This document shows, piece after piece, positions 12,245-42,851 of a stretch of 64,000 nucleotides of DNA (position 1 is the first letter of the stretch; every line of letters begins with the position of its first letter). The notes beneath the pieces are model-generated. The model was not told where the DNA came from and searched no databases. It saw only the letters and a list, made by a program, of their open reading frames with translations. The position numbers and the translations under genes are program-made. The stretch is from Aradus depressus (lineage: Eukaryota; Arthropoda; Insecta; Hemiptera; Aradidae): positions 2,108,001 through 2,172,000 of the forward strand of contig OY759220.1 in NCBI GenBank assembly GCA_963662175.1, written 5' to 3'.

Positions 12245-13677
12245 ATATGAGCCGGTGAGAATGATAGTGGTGTAAGTCAAGTTTCCTTTATTTAGAGAAA
12301 ATGAAAGTTTTGTAAATTTGCTTATTAAAAATTACCTAAGGAAGATAAAAAGGGATATGGTTCAATTCTAGCCAACATTGCTTCAAAGCTTAAAACAATA
12401 AGTTGTGCAAGTTTTAATGTTTTTTTTATTAACTGGTTTCAACGGACTTAAATCCATTACGCCACTTTTATTCTAAACCAAGATAAAAAGCCGGTGAGAA
12501 TGATAGTGGTGTAAGTCAAGTTTCGTCATTTTGAGAAAATTAATATTTTGCTAATTTTATTTTTAAGCATTACCAAGTGAGATAAAATGGAATATGTCTC
12601 AATTCCAGCCACTGAAACTTTAAAGTGTAATAAAATCAGTTGTCCCAGTTTTTAGAATTTATTATTAACTAGTTTCGGTGCGCTCAAAACACCTACACTA
12701 CTCTCATTATTAACCAAAAGATGTCATAAAAAAAGAAAATTAACGAATTTCAAAATCTTTATTCCAAATGAAATTTCATAAAACATTAACGATACTATCA
12801 ATACTAATTATTACCAAAAAATCAAATTTAAAAGGCAAAGTTTATTAGCATAAGGCTTAAGCTGATAATGTTCAGCCTTAGGTTAATGATGTTGAGTCTT
12901 TTTGTTCTTCGTAATAGATTAAGGGTCCAATATCCTCTCCGGCTACATTAGTAGTCGTGACAACCTTGGCATTACAACACCCTTGGTATTTTATGTACTT
13001 GCAGTGGCTCGCCCACTTTCACCGGTTTCAAATTTAAAATCTGAAAATTCGCAGATTCGTCTAATGATTCTTTGTAAAGAATTTGATTTGGTCGGCATTT
13101 TTCATAACATATCCACTGCATTTTCAACCAGTTTACTTTACAATTTTCTTGGTCATATTTCCTTCTGGTACATTTTTTTCCAATGAAGCAGTAGAAAAAA
13201 ACTCATCACAATTCATTTCACGTTCAGTGAACTTCTTCTGTCGCCTAGCTGATTCCATAATGCTATACCACTGCTAACAGCAAAAGTGTTATTTTAATTA
13301 TCGCAAACCTTTTTTGTTTATCATTTATAGAAATTTAAATTTAATGTTTGTCAATCAACGTCTTGACTTCATTAGAGGAAGATTGGAACTGAATCAGAAA
13401 TGAATGCATTTACCTGCAATAAACAGATAAGAGTATAATAGGTACCAATAATGTAAAGAAACGTTTATTTTTAATACCTATTGACTTACACCACTTTCAT
13501 TCTCAACAGGAATCTGGTTTTGTTAAAATTGATAATGTTTTTGCTGGCGATAGGTAAAACTTTTAACTGAATTCACAATGTTAATTATTAGAGTAGTGAT
13601 AAAAGAGCAAAAATTGTGTAAAAACCCCATTTCGAAATTTTTTGACTTACACCACTCTCATCTTCACCGGCTCATAT
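12245..13677. mobile_element. TIR element with a second, nested pair of inverted ends
   Basis: The outer ends match as inverted repeats over about 36 bases with three mismatches (left ATATGAGCCGGTGAGAATGA; the complement of the right end begins ATATGAGCCGGTGAAGATGA). A second pair lies inside, at 12490 and 13510, carrying the same AGTGGTGTAAGTCAA core. Bases 12247-12480 and 12490-12720 are diverged direct copies. No clear target-site duplication beyond a possible short TA-rich one was seen. The interior holds a decayed gene on the minus strand. This is most simply a DNA transposon derivative, either nested in a relative or with duplicated ends. Confidence 0.7.
12972..13258 (-). pseudogene. 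Decayed gene inside the TIR element
   Basis: From ATG at 13258 the frame reads MESARRQKKFTEREMNCDEF and stops at 13133. Overlapping it in another frame, a 55-60 residue stretch containing WLKMQWICYEKCRPNQILYK and ending LQVHKIPRVL runs to TAA at 12972. The two pieces read like one protein broken by a frameshift. The W-W-Y-K-P-YK spacing reminds me of transposon-encoded arthropod proteins, but I cannot name a family, and no DDE triad is visible. Confidence 0.5.
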
Positions 13678-15027
13678 CATGTCATATCAAATACATATCG
13701 TATCATGTACTCGAAAAAGTACAATGTTGACTGACCCACCCGTCGGTGTTACGAGTGAAGCAAGCAGTTTTCGATGTTTCCGGCATTTTTTCCTCCAGAG
13801 GTGTCTTCTTTTATCTTCGTTGGAAAATATTTCGGGACAATTGCAGGTCCCTTCTTCTGGTCACTATGAACATTCTACTCAAGCAGGTTCTCCTCTCGAA
13901 GATTTAACAAAAAGCCAGGAGTAATCGGTCCCTTCTGCGGTAGTTAGGTGGCGGAGTCAGGAGTTTCAGAGTTAGCCTAGTCACGGTATACATCGAACTA
14001 AAATTTAAGATTTTTGTGTAGCAGGCTTGAAATAAATATCATTTTAAACGACCTTTAAAAAAAGTAAATAAATGTATAACCTCTAAGTTAAATAAATAAC
14101 AGTGATTAATAAGACATTTTTCTAGAGTTGAGGGATGAATTATTGATTATAAATAAGGCCGTAACATTTTTTTTAATATTTCAGTGCAACAAGGCCATTT
14201 ATGCCAGACCTTGGATCTACGCTGCTGAGTGCTCAAGTCTACTCACTGAGAAGTCGTATTTTTATTCATACGAGTATACATTTTTTTTTTTTTTTCTCTA
14301 TAGTTATTTTGTAACACTTTGAGAGTCGGAAAACTTAAAGTTTTGGTGGAAACCCCACATTTTTACATCGATCATATAACTACCCTATAACTTGGAACAG
14401 CTGGGAATGTAAAAAAATCAAAATTTGAACAATGACAATGGTGATGAAATGAAAGTCAGTATCTTGAAAGTAAGTACTTGAAAAGTTAGAATATCTCATT
14501 AAAAGAAGAAAAATAGAAATGACAAGTTTGAAAAGAAAGCCGTTCTTAGTTAGGTTAGAGGTGTTATGATTTACGAGATCTCTCAAGTTGACTCCAACTT
14601 ATATTGTGTTGAGGTGGCCTGGCAAACAAACTATCAGTAGTTCTCTCACTCAAACTGTGTTTCTCTCTCTTATATTTGCGCAACATACAGCTTATGCCAC
14701 AATATTCCTTCACTCGTGAGAAACATATTTCCGCACAATTTGCAACTTGGTTTGTTAGTATTTCCAGTTCTCCATATATTTTCCGCTAAATATAACATAT
14801 GTTTGATGTGTAAATCTTTAAGAGGGACGGACTAGGGGGTGGAAGCACGTGGGAGTGTCCAAGAATACAATCTGTCTAAAAATACCATTGGGGGAGGACA
14901 ATGGCAGTCCTGGCCATGATACATGTTAGCAGCTAGCAGTTACCTTTTAGGTGGTAGCAGTTATTACCAATTACTGATTCTTGTTTACTGTCACCGAGTT
15001 GAAGATAGGCATGTATCGAGAAGGAAA

Positions 15028-15640
15028 TTTTAAATCAAATATCCCAAATTACCGATTGTTCTATATTTGTACCTATTAGAGTATATATACACTGTTTCTA
15101 GCCCCCCCCCCCCCCCCCCTCTCCAGTCTTTTCCTGCCCTAAAAAATGTGAAAAAAAGCTATGTATAATGTTTAATATTGTTATTTTTTATTTTGCTAAT
15201 GTTGTCAAGAGTACATTTGAGAGAGTGATGTCACGTCGAGGAAGTCTGTTTTTATAAATGTATTTTTATTGAAATTTGACGAGATTAGAATCAAAGTGGT
15301 CCAAGTGACGTTTTTAAAACTTTGAAGAAACTGTCCATCAGGTTCTTAACTGATATAAAAAATCTATAATTTATCGAAACCGGAAACATTTTGTCGATCC
15401 TTATAACACATTCAAGCAACGATAATGACTTTGGGATATGGGATTGGATAAAAACACAAGTAACATTGATAAATCTAATTGATCACACATATCGAATGGG
15501 GTTTACAAGTTTTCTTTTCTTCTAATTGTTTAAACAAAAATGAACACATGTATTATTTTTAAATATAAATATATATATACAAAGTTATAAATATTTAGAA
15601 TTCGGAAGAAAATATGATTATTACTTAATTGTACAGACAA
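15028..15640 (+). repeat. Second, internally deleted copy of the LG-EGF 3' flank
   Basis: 15028-15277 matches 10665-10916, and 15418-15620 matches 12100-12225 (TTTGGGATATGGGATTGGAT, AAAAATGAACACATGTATTA, TCGGAAGAAAATAT). The 1.2 kb separating these in the first copy is reduced to about 140 bases here. The poly-C tract is longer (15102-15119). Confidence 0.8.
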
Positions 15641-18250
15641 TTTATATTATATTTCACAATAAGAGTAGTTAGGCCCTAATAAAACTATTACTTCTTTATA
15701 TATGAATGTGTAAGTGATTTATGTATGATATATTTAGTTAAAAAAAAATTTGCCAAAGGTATTCTTAATTTAAAAATAACATAACAAATGACATTTGAGA
15801 TCATATATCAATCTCTTATTAAAAATTCTGACAAACAATTTGGGTTGTTTGGTTCTAAAGTTTATAAGTATAAAAGTGTTTATAAGAATAAAATCTTAAT
15901 CAGCCTGTAGTCAAAACATTTTTTTTTTAAATTAAAAATTGATTTAACTTCTAGCTGATAACAACTACGTATCTTTGGGAAAGAACTCTTTTTAAAGCCG
16001 TAATGCGAATATACAGAAAAAATGTCCATTGTACTGCTCCTCTTTTCTTGCCGAGTTGGGAGAACACAATGATGTTCAGTGAAATAAACAATGTTCACAA
16101 TTAATTGTGGTTATATCTTAAGACGCCAGAACAAAGGCTAATAGATACTAGAAGAGAATATTTGAAAACATCGAATACCCTACCTTAGAAAGACTAGATA
16201 TATTTATGTATGCTAAGGCGGGCCGAAAAACGACATTTTCCAAGTAGTTGAGTATATAAAAAACAGGATTATTTATGAAGCGAAGCCGGGAAATACAATT
16301 CATGAATTGTAATTAAAATATGAACCTCTAGATGTTCAGTCATTTTTTTCAAAGCAGTTCAACATGAGCTAAAAAAGAATTTGACCAATACCCAACTGAA
16401 AAAAATGCATTCGACTACAATTTGTACTACAAAAAAAGGGAAGAGGTAAATTCTGAGTAAGTCGCGGATTTTCCCAAAACTGAAGAACAGAACTTCAAAA
16501 GATGTTGTCCAATCGCGTGCTCTCGTTTCAAGCAATTCAAATTAATTATAAAAATATCACTTATCATAGTTTACACAAACAATTGTTGTTGGATTTGCAT
16601 TTTTTGAAAGTTGAAGGCTCATTTTTGAATGAACTACATGTCAAAAGACAATTTCCCAAAATTACCCAGAATCGAAAGTTGAAAAATGTAATTTTTCAGC
16701 CCGTCCAAATGCATGGGGTATAAAACGGTGAATGTCTGTCAATTCTTTAAGGCATACTCATTTTCCCTGTTTTTTTTTTTTTATTTTAGAATATTTTTGT
16801 CTTGTAAAAACTTTTCGATACATTTTATATAAAAGAAAGTTATATTATGGAAGAAATAGTTTCATTAAGATTAATAAGAAGAATAAATTCGTTAAAGTCC
16901 CCCTTAATTTGCATCAAAGTTCCCCAAACAAAGATTGAAGATACCGCATGTTTTACATAATTTCACAATCAACGAGGGAACGAGTATAAACATTGTAGCA
17001 TGTATATTTTCCAATTCATTTTTTAAAGAAAGTTTTGTAAAGAATATAAATATAAGTTGCATTGCATAGAACTGGTCAACTGTTTTGTATTAACTACTTC
17101 TGCCCAATTCATTATTTTTTAACTTTTCAGAATATGTATAAAATTGGTGTTTTGTTTGCAAATTAAGGTGACCAACATCAACATTAACGACAAAAAAATT
17201 CATAAAAGTATCTAAATATTTTTCAACAAGGATAAAACTCTTCTATTACATAAATATTTTCAAAATATATACATACAACATTTAAATCTACAATAAATTT
17301 TACTGCAACCTTTATTGAAAGAGAAAATTTGGTTAACAAATAATATATTTAAAAAAATACTTTCATGTATTTTTCAAAAAACAATTTACATAGCTTAAAT
17401 ATTTATCTATGGGGTTAATGTACAATAAATGATAGGGAACATCAAGGATATCAAAATAAAATGGTCGGAGGTGCGGATGTTGAAGGGAGATGTACGAGTA
17501 TAGTAGCCAATGAGAGAGCATGACACCTCCTAACCCATATGAGAGAGGACCACGCTCCGCCAAACTCAAAACTAGTAAATACAAGAACAATAATGAGAAA
17601 GACTAACCTAAACCAGGTTGGGGTTGACCAATTTAGCAGCTAGTTGGAGATAATACACTAAAATTTAAGTCATGTCGCAAAACTATAACATAATTGTTTA
17701 AATTATTATTTGGAATTATTGTTATTTATATATGCATATTTATTTTTTCTTTTACTTACAAAATAGGTTATTTCAAAAGTAGACCTTGACTGTCATTAAA
17801 TAATATACCTAAACAATGGTGATCCCGTGAAAATACACTATGACTTAATTGGTAAAGAATAGTGTGCCGTGACGGCTCATTTCAACTTCAACGAATCCAA
17901 TATATTTCTATCCCACAAAAACAACAGGCAAAAATATATTCTCTCTTTTATTAACAATTGAACAGTTTAATTTATAAAAGTGAAATTAGTGTCAGCGAAT
18001 TTTTAATGAAAGGACTTTACATTTTATACCCTGGTTGACATCTTTCTGTTAATTTGTACTCTAGGTGGCCACAAAAACCAAACTTAGATCCTCATTTTGT
18101 TTTAGTGGAATTTATATCGACGATTATGATTTTGTACTTGTAAAAAACTACTCATCTTATTTCGATAAAATACAACATAATATTTGAGCACACGCAGACA
18201 TCTAACGATAGACATTATGTTTTGCGCGCGGATACAACCAGTTTAAATGT
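15641..18250. other. AT-rich intergenic DNA, nothing gene-like seen
   Basis: Only short open frames occur (for example 16502-16723 and 16732-16938), with no domain, splice context or GC rise. It separates the LG-EGF gene from the convergent seven-helix gene. TTTATT at 18253-18258 is a possible minus-strand AATAAA signal for the latter. Confidence 0.5.
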
Positions 18251-18252
18251 AT

Positions 18253-18258
18253 ATTTAT
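18253..18258 (-). promoter_or_regulatory. Possible polyadenylation signal of the seven-helix gene
   Basis: AATAAA on the minus strand lies about 93 bases after the TAA codon at 18351. The motif is common in AT-rich DNA, so support comes only from its position. Confidence 0.35.
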
Positions 18259-18350
18259 TTTTTTCGAAAACATTTGTATTTGTACTTATTATGATGAGGG
18301 AGGTAAGATAAGAAAATATTTTAAAAAACAAAAAAAACAGGGGCTGTGGT

Positions 18351-37881
<19,531 letters not shown>

Positions 37882-40400
37882 TATCCCAAATTCGAATTAT
37901 AGTTTGGTTACATTTTTGTAATAAATTATTTAATTATTACTTCAATGACAGTAAAATTAAAATATAAATATGACAGCGCCAATGACAACAGAAGGCAAAG
38001 TTTATTTTGTCAGCTTCCATACTTGATGAATTCTGTTCTTCGTTTTACTTATTACTCGTTTGTCTGTGTTAAAACATGTACACATTGAATTAAATATTAC
38101 AGAATGGTAAAACCCGAATTCAAGCTACAACCAACTTAAATCCCGGACCGATTTAAAGTCTTGACATTTCATTACGATACTATTATAATCGATTTATCAA
38201 CAATCGATAACAAAAACAAGAATTATAGAACAGTTCAACATATTTATTTATTTTATTGTTAAAATAAAGAATCTTTAGATGACATTAAAAAGAAAAAGTG
38301 TATTAATTTTAGAATCATTATTTCGCACAAGAGAGCCTTATAAATCATGAAATTGCATTATTCATACTCAAAACAACAGTTATCGATGCAAAGGGATATC
38401 GATAGTAGAGCAACAGTTGTAGCCCTGTTATTAGCCGATATTGATCCTGCCCCAGCATCTTTTGGGACTATTTAGCATTTCTCTTTTACATATTTAGAGA
38501 ACATTAGCCTCCCTCTATTTTTCCTTCCTAAGTGTTTTAACAAAATAATGAAAATTCGTTGGCTGTATTACACTGATCAGGTGGATTTAAGAAGTAGAAT
38601 TTTAAATTTATACAACACAGCTTTCTCTAAAACATTAAACGTTGAATAAATTCAACGATAATGGTACATGGTATATAATGTCTTACATTACTTTTGAAAC
38701 CATGCATAAAATAATAACTTTATGAACTGTAAATAATATTCATATGTTTTAACTCATAATTTAAAATACTAAGGGTGTGTTTCATAATTGAGTGCTGAGA
38801 TAGATCTTAGGTTGTATTAAAAAAATATATTGGGGTGCATGTCTACTACGCAATGAATCGTAATTCGATCCCACCTGAGCATGCCGTCCTTCGAATGGGA
38901 CTTTAAGCGATGGTCTGAAGTCTGCGCTATGTCAGGTACTCGTTAAAGACTCCCTATTCTAAGTAACTAAAACTTGGTACTCAAAATTTAGGACTCCCAA
39001 AGTAGAGACCAGACCCCTTGGAGATTCCAAAAAAAGTAATTGATATAAAGATCTATGTTTAAAGATCAGCGCATGATGTTTTAATAGACTCACTGACAAT
39101 CATTGATCTTCATTATATATCTGTGGTCACAGGGAATAAATTGGTAAGTCTATATTCGTAACTTCAGGGCAGCACTTTTTAACTTTTGCATTAATCGTGT
39201 AAATCCAGTTTTTTGGAATAGATAAGTTATGTTTATTAATCATATACCTTCTAAATCTATAGAAGTGAATGCAATTGAATATTATTAATCCTTTCTTGGA
39301 TTGTCCCTTAGTTACCTAATCATTCCCTATTACTTACCTAACTATTGACTTATCTAATTTTTATACACACCTATTTTTTATACACACTTGCCTAATTATT
39401 AACCATACTTTTTGAAATACTAGTGAATGATGCCTCTCTAAAGTTGAGTAAGTTGATTTAACCGAAAACGCCCTCTTCACTTGGAATAGTCTGCTGTAGT
39501 GAATAAATAGTTAAATGCAGTTATCTCGTGAATGATTCCTCAAAGAAGTAGATTAAATTGATTTAACCAAGAACATACACAATTTTACGAGATACCATGA
39601 AACCCACATCTTTATAATTCCGAAAATATTAGAGTCCTGAGCTCCCAACTTCTTCACAGTGCGCAGATGGCTTGGGAGATCATCACAGTACACTTAACTC
39701 ATTTTGGCCATTTTACGACTTAACAGTTTATTCCCAGTGACCATAGATATACAAGTTAAAGAAAAACAAAAATAAAAAGGTCTTCTTAGTGCTGAGTATA
39801 TTGGTGCCCCCCTCCCCATTGAGGTCCTCCCCACGTGCTTTTTCTTAATGAATACAACGCCTTAGGGGCTTTCCATCAATTGCGTAATAAAAATAAAAAA
39901 TGTCAAGAATAAACCAATGGAAGCGATACGAAAATGTATTGTTAGGCCAGCGCTTTCTCGTGTCTCATTGAGCCATTCAGAAAGTATAACCTCAGGGAGT
40001 GGTTCTTATGAACAAGCCTTCCTTCAGATGTCTTACAGCACACTGAACCCTGGATCAATGAAATGGAACTCGTGAAATACTGTCTGGAATACCCGCTCTA
40101 ATGGTTAATTTGTTTCATTTTCAATAATAAATATTTTTTCAAGGAATGCCAATTTTTTTTTCTTTATTCTGCTTCTTCCGCTGGTTTGAAGTATGTCTCC
40201 CTACTCAATATGAACATTTTCTCTTATTTACAGATTCATTGAGTGCCCTAACTAAGTTAAATTCCTGTTGCTAAGACAAGTTATCTATGATAACATAATA
40301 GAAAGCTATGCCGTTGTTATAGCCAAAAAAAAAAAGTTGAGTTAATGTGGATGAAAGCTCACGGGAATTGAAGGGAAAGAGAGGGTGAACGGATTGGCGA
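37882..40400. other. Upstream region of the seven-helix gene; no other gene seen
   Basis: It is AT-rich. A start region for the minus-strand gene must lie just above 37881, but no TATA box or other promoter can be singled out. It holds a SINE-A body at 38862-39020. No coherent exon was found on either strand. Confidence 0.4.
38862..39020 (+). repeat. SINE-A body fragment
   Basis: It contains GCATGCCGTCCTTCGAATGG, GTCAGGTACTCGTTAAAGAC and TTAGGACTCCCAAAGTAGAG. Head and tail are lost. Confidence 0.75.
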
Positions 40401-40590
40401 ATGTTGTTATGTTACCAGAGTTGGAAGGGATGGTTTTGTAGTTGGAAGGGATGGTTTTGTATTTCGGGGTTGTTTGCTCGACGGGTTGAGGCCCTGGTGG
40501 GTCGCGGCCGGTGCGGTGTGGTCTTGTGGCGGCCGGGTCGGCTCGCCTTCATGACGGTGCGTGGCCCCATTTCAGGGGCATTGCTTCTTT
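40400..40590 (+). other. GC-rich island in AT-rich DNA
   Basis: The stretch begins with a doubled GTTGGAAGGGATGGTTTTGT, then becomes strongly G+C-rich (GGCGGCCGGGTCGGCTCGCC), unlike everything nearby. It ends shortly before the target site of the truncated R1-like copy. No open frame has recognisable content. It could be a piece of another element or of rDNA-linked DNA; I cannot decide. Confidence 0.5.
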
Positions 40591-40643
40591 GCAAAATTAT
40601 TGCTATAAATTTTACTTTGAATTAATTTCAGTTAATTTATGTA

Positions 40644-41137
40644 CCTCCACAAAATCGGGGCAGCAACAACACCAGACTGCCCCGCGTGCCTTGGTGAGAC
40701 GGAGTCGGCGGAGCATGTCCTCCTCAAATGCCCCAGATTTGAGGAGGGAAGGAAAAATCTGGAGTGCAGCATGGGCGCCCCACTGACTGCTACCAGTTAC
40801 GTGGACGCTATGCTGCGCTCCCAGGAGTCGTGGGATGAAGGCTGCGATTTTGCAGCGCTCATCATGGGCGGGTTGGCCCTTCAGGAGAGGGCTGACAAGG
40901 AACAGTAGCGGTAATAAAACAGAAGAAGGGGCGTTACCAGCCACCCTTCCTCCCTTCCGCGAAGTAATGACAGACCGTCAGTTCCGCGGAAGGGAATCAG
41001 GATCGGCAAGGAGGGGGTTTTAGTGGGTATGGTGATGGTGAACCGTCTCGAGTCCCACACTATCCAGGGCTACCTTCCCTGGATGTGCGTCACAGCATTT
41101 CCCCCTCCAATGCAAAAAAAAAAAAAAAAAAAAAAAA
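40644..41137 (+). mobile_element. Second R1-like copy, 5'-truncated, with target-site duplication
   Basis: It contains only the 3' end of the element found at 20353: the zinc-knuckle segment CPACLGETESAEHVLLKC, the TAG stop at 40906-40908, the 3'UTR and a poly-A of about 24. AGTTAATTTATGTA precedes it (40630-40643) and recurs right after the poly-A (41137-41150). I noticed only two substitutions against 21381-21860, so the copies are closely related. Confidence 0.93.
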
Positions 41138-41799
41138 GTTAATTTATGTAATTGTTTTCTGTAGTTGCTTTGTCCTTAAATTAATATGCCTGTGAAAAAT
41201 TCCAATATCATCGTGGTAGCTGGCCGATATGCTTCAGCAACTCTCATGACTCGAAAAAAAAAAAAAAAAGCATTGTAATTTAATTTGTTTTCAAAGCACA
41301 AATCACCGCAACTACTGGTGATCAGTGAAAAATAAATAAATAAAAAATGTTTAATATGTTGAATATTGACTAATTTTTTTTTTTTTTTTTTACGAGATGA
41401 GAGTCCAAAGTCCTCAAACCCGATAACAGATACCATAAAATAACAAATGTCTATGTTATTTAAAAGTAACAGCGACATGTGGTAGCAGCTAGTTATACAG
41501 AAATGCCGTTTTTGACCATCACTAGTCCCAAGTGCCAGGGAAGACAGTGTGCGATACATGTCTGAAGATTGCCTTCTCTACTTCTACTTAGAAGACTTTC
41601 CTCAGACAGCAGGAACCACTGAGAACAATCTGTAGGGTATGAAAATGTTTTAGGCTGTACGTGTCTCCACCTGTGGAATTTTCTTTCGTTTACAACTTAT
41701 CGGAAAATGTACCAATTTGATTGGAAGGTGTTCCTATCAGTAAGAAATTCCGACCTATTAAAACCGATGCCAATCGGATCAGTTTGGAAATATATGCAA

Positions 41800-42010
41800 T
41801 TGTGTAAAATTTACTTTCACCCGATAATTTGCGCATAGACACCTATTTCAATGTTACGAGGGACTATTGATTTCGGTGCCAATCGGCTGAGCTGTTTTGA
41901 AATTATGTGAACTTGAGCACATGTACACAGTATAAGACCTTTCTGGCAACTTCTACTGAAATAGCTTAACAATAACCGTACCTCTAACTTTAAAGAATGA
42001 CTTGAAATGA
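41800..42010 (-). repeat. Dispersed repeat related to 46670-46850
   Basis: TGTGAACTTGAGCACATGTA and TTTCTGGCAACTTCTACTGAAATAGCT-type segments are shared with 46670-46850. Part of it also resembles 27690-27780 (ATCGGCTGAGCTGTTTTGAA). The family is unknown. Confidence 0.5.
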
Positions 42011-42536
42011 TAATCATTAGTTCTGAGAGGAATATTTCATAATCGGTAAATTCTACTCATTTATTTTCCATAATAAAAATAATTTTGAAACATGGTTTTC
42101 CATAGCGAAATTTAATTTTGATAATGGTCACTCTGTTCTTTGTAAAAGTAAGGTAGTTATGCCGCTTCCGCACAAATAACATTGTGAATCGGTAAGTTCC
42201 AAAAATGTTGTAATACGCCCATGTGAAATAAAACAAAACTCAGGGAATGCCCGTTCCATCTGGTTATCTCAGGTATACATATTATCAATTGTAATGGGTC
42301 ATAATGGGTATCAAGTACCTGTATTGATACTCTTTCCAGATCATATTGTCGAGTAACAGTATTGTTACTTTCTTTCGATATCATGTATCAGGAACACCAT
42401 CTAAGCTCTGGACAGAAATTTGTTTCATCATTTTTTCACATACCTACTCTCATGGTGCTAAAATTTATAAAAAAAAAAAAAAAAAAAAAAGTATTTGGCC
42501 TAGAATTTGAGCTTCGTCAATTCTCTGATTTTTCCA

Positions 42537-42675
42537 GGACCTGAAAAAGACCTCTGATAATTCCCGATTTTCCCTGACTGTGGTGACGCCAGACTTCAAG
42601 AGAGGACCTGAAAAGGGTCCCCTGATATTTCCCGATTTTCGTTGGCTGGGTGACGCCAGGCTTCAAGAGAGGACC
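42537..42675 (+). repeat. Tandem duplication, about 70 bp x 2
   Basis: GGACCTGAAAAAGACCTCTG...GACGCCAGACTTCAAGAGA is repeated with changes as GGACCTGAAAAGGGTCCCCT...GACGCCAGGCTTCAAGAGA. Confidence 0.8.
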
Positions 42676-42851
42676 TTCACTTTACAGAGGGCTGGAGGGT
42701 TGGTAGAAATACTCACAGTGCTACCACTACCACTAGTATATATATTTTGTGAAATTGACAATATTTTATAGAAATGTTAATTTGTTCTTTTTATTTGTTT
42801 ATCAAATGTTTGACAATATCTCTGCAAAAATGTTTAGTATTTATAAATACT

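Noticed and set aside
13679..13924. Plus-strand 81-codon gene
   Set aside because: It starts at the edge of the TIR element and has no motif, splice context or conserved composition.
40612..40944. Minus-strand 110-codon frame in the second R1-like copy
   Set aside because: It is the same antisense shadow as at 20885-21682.
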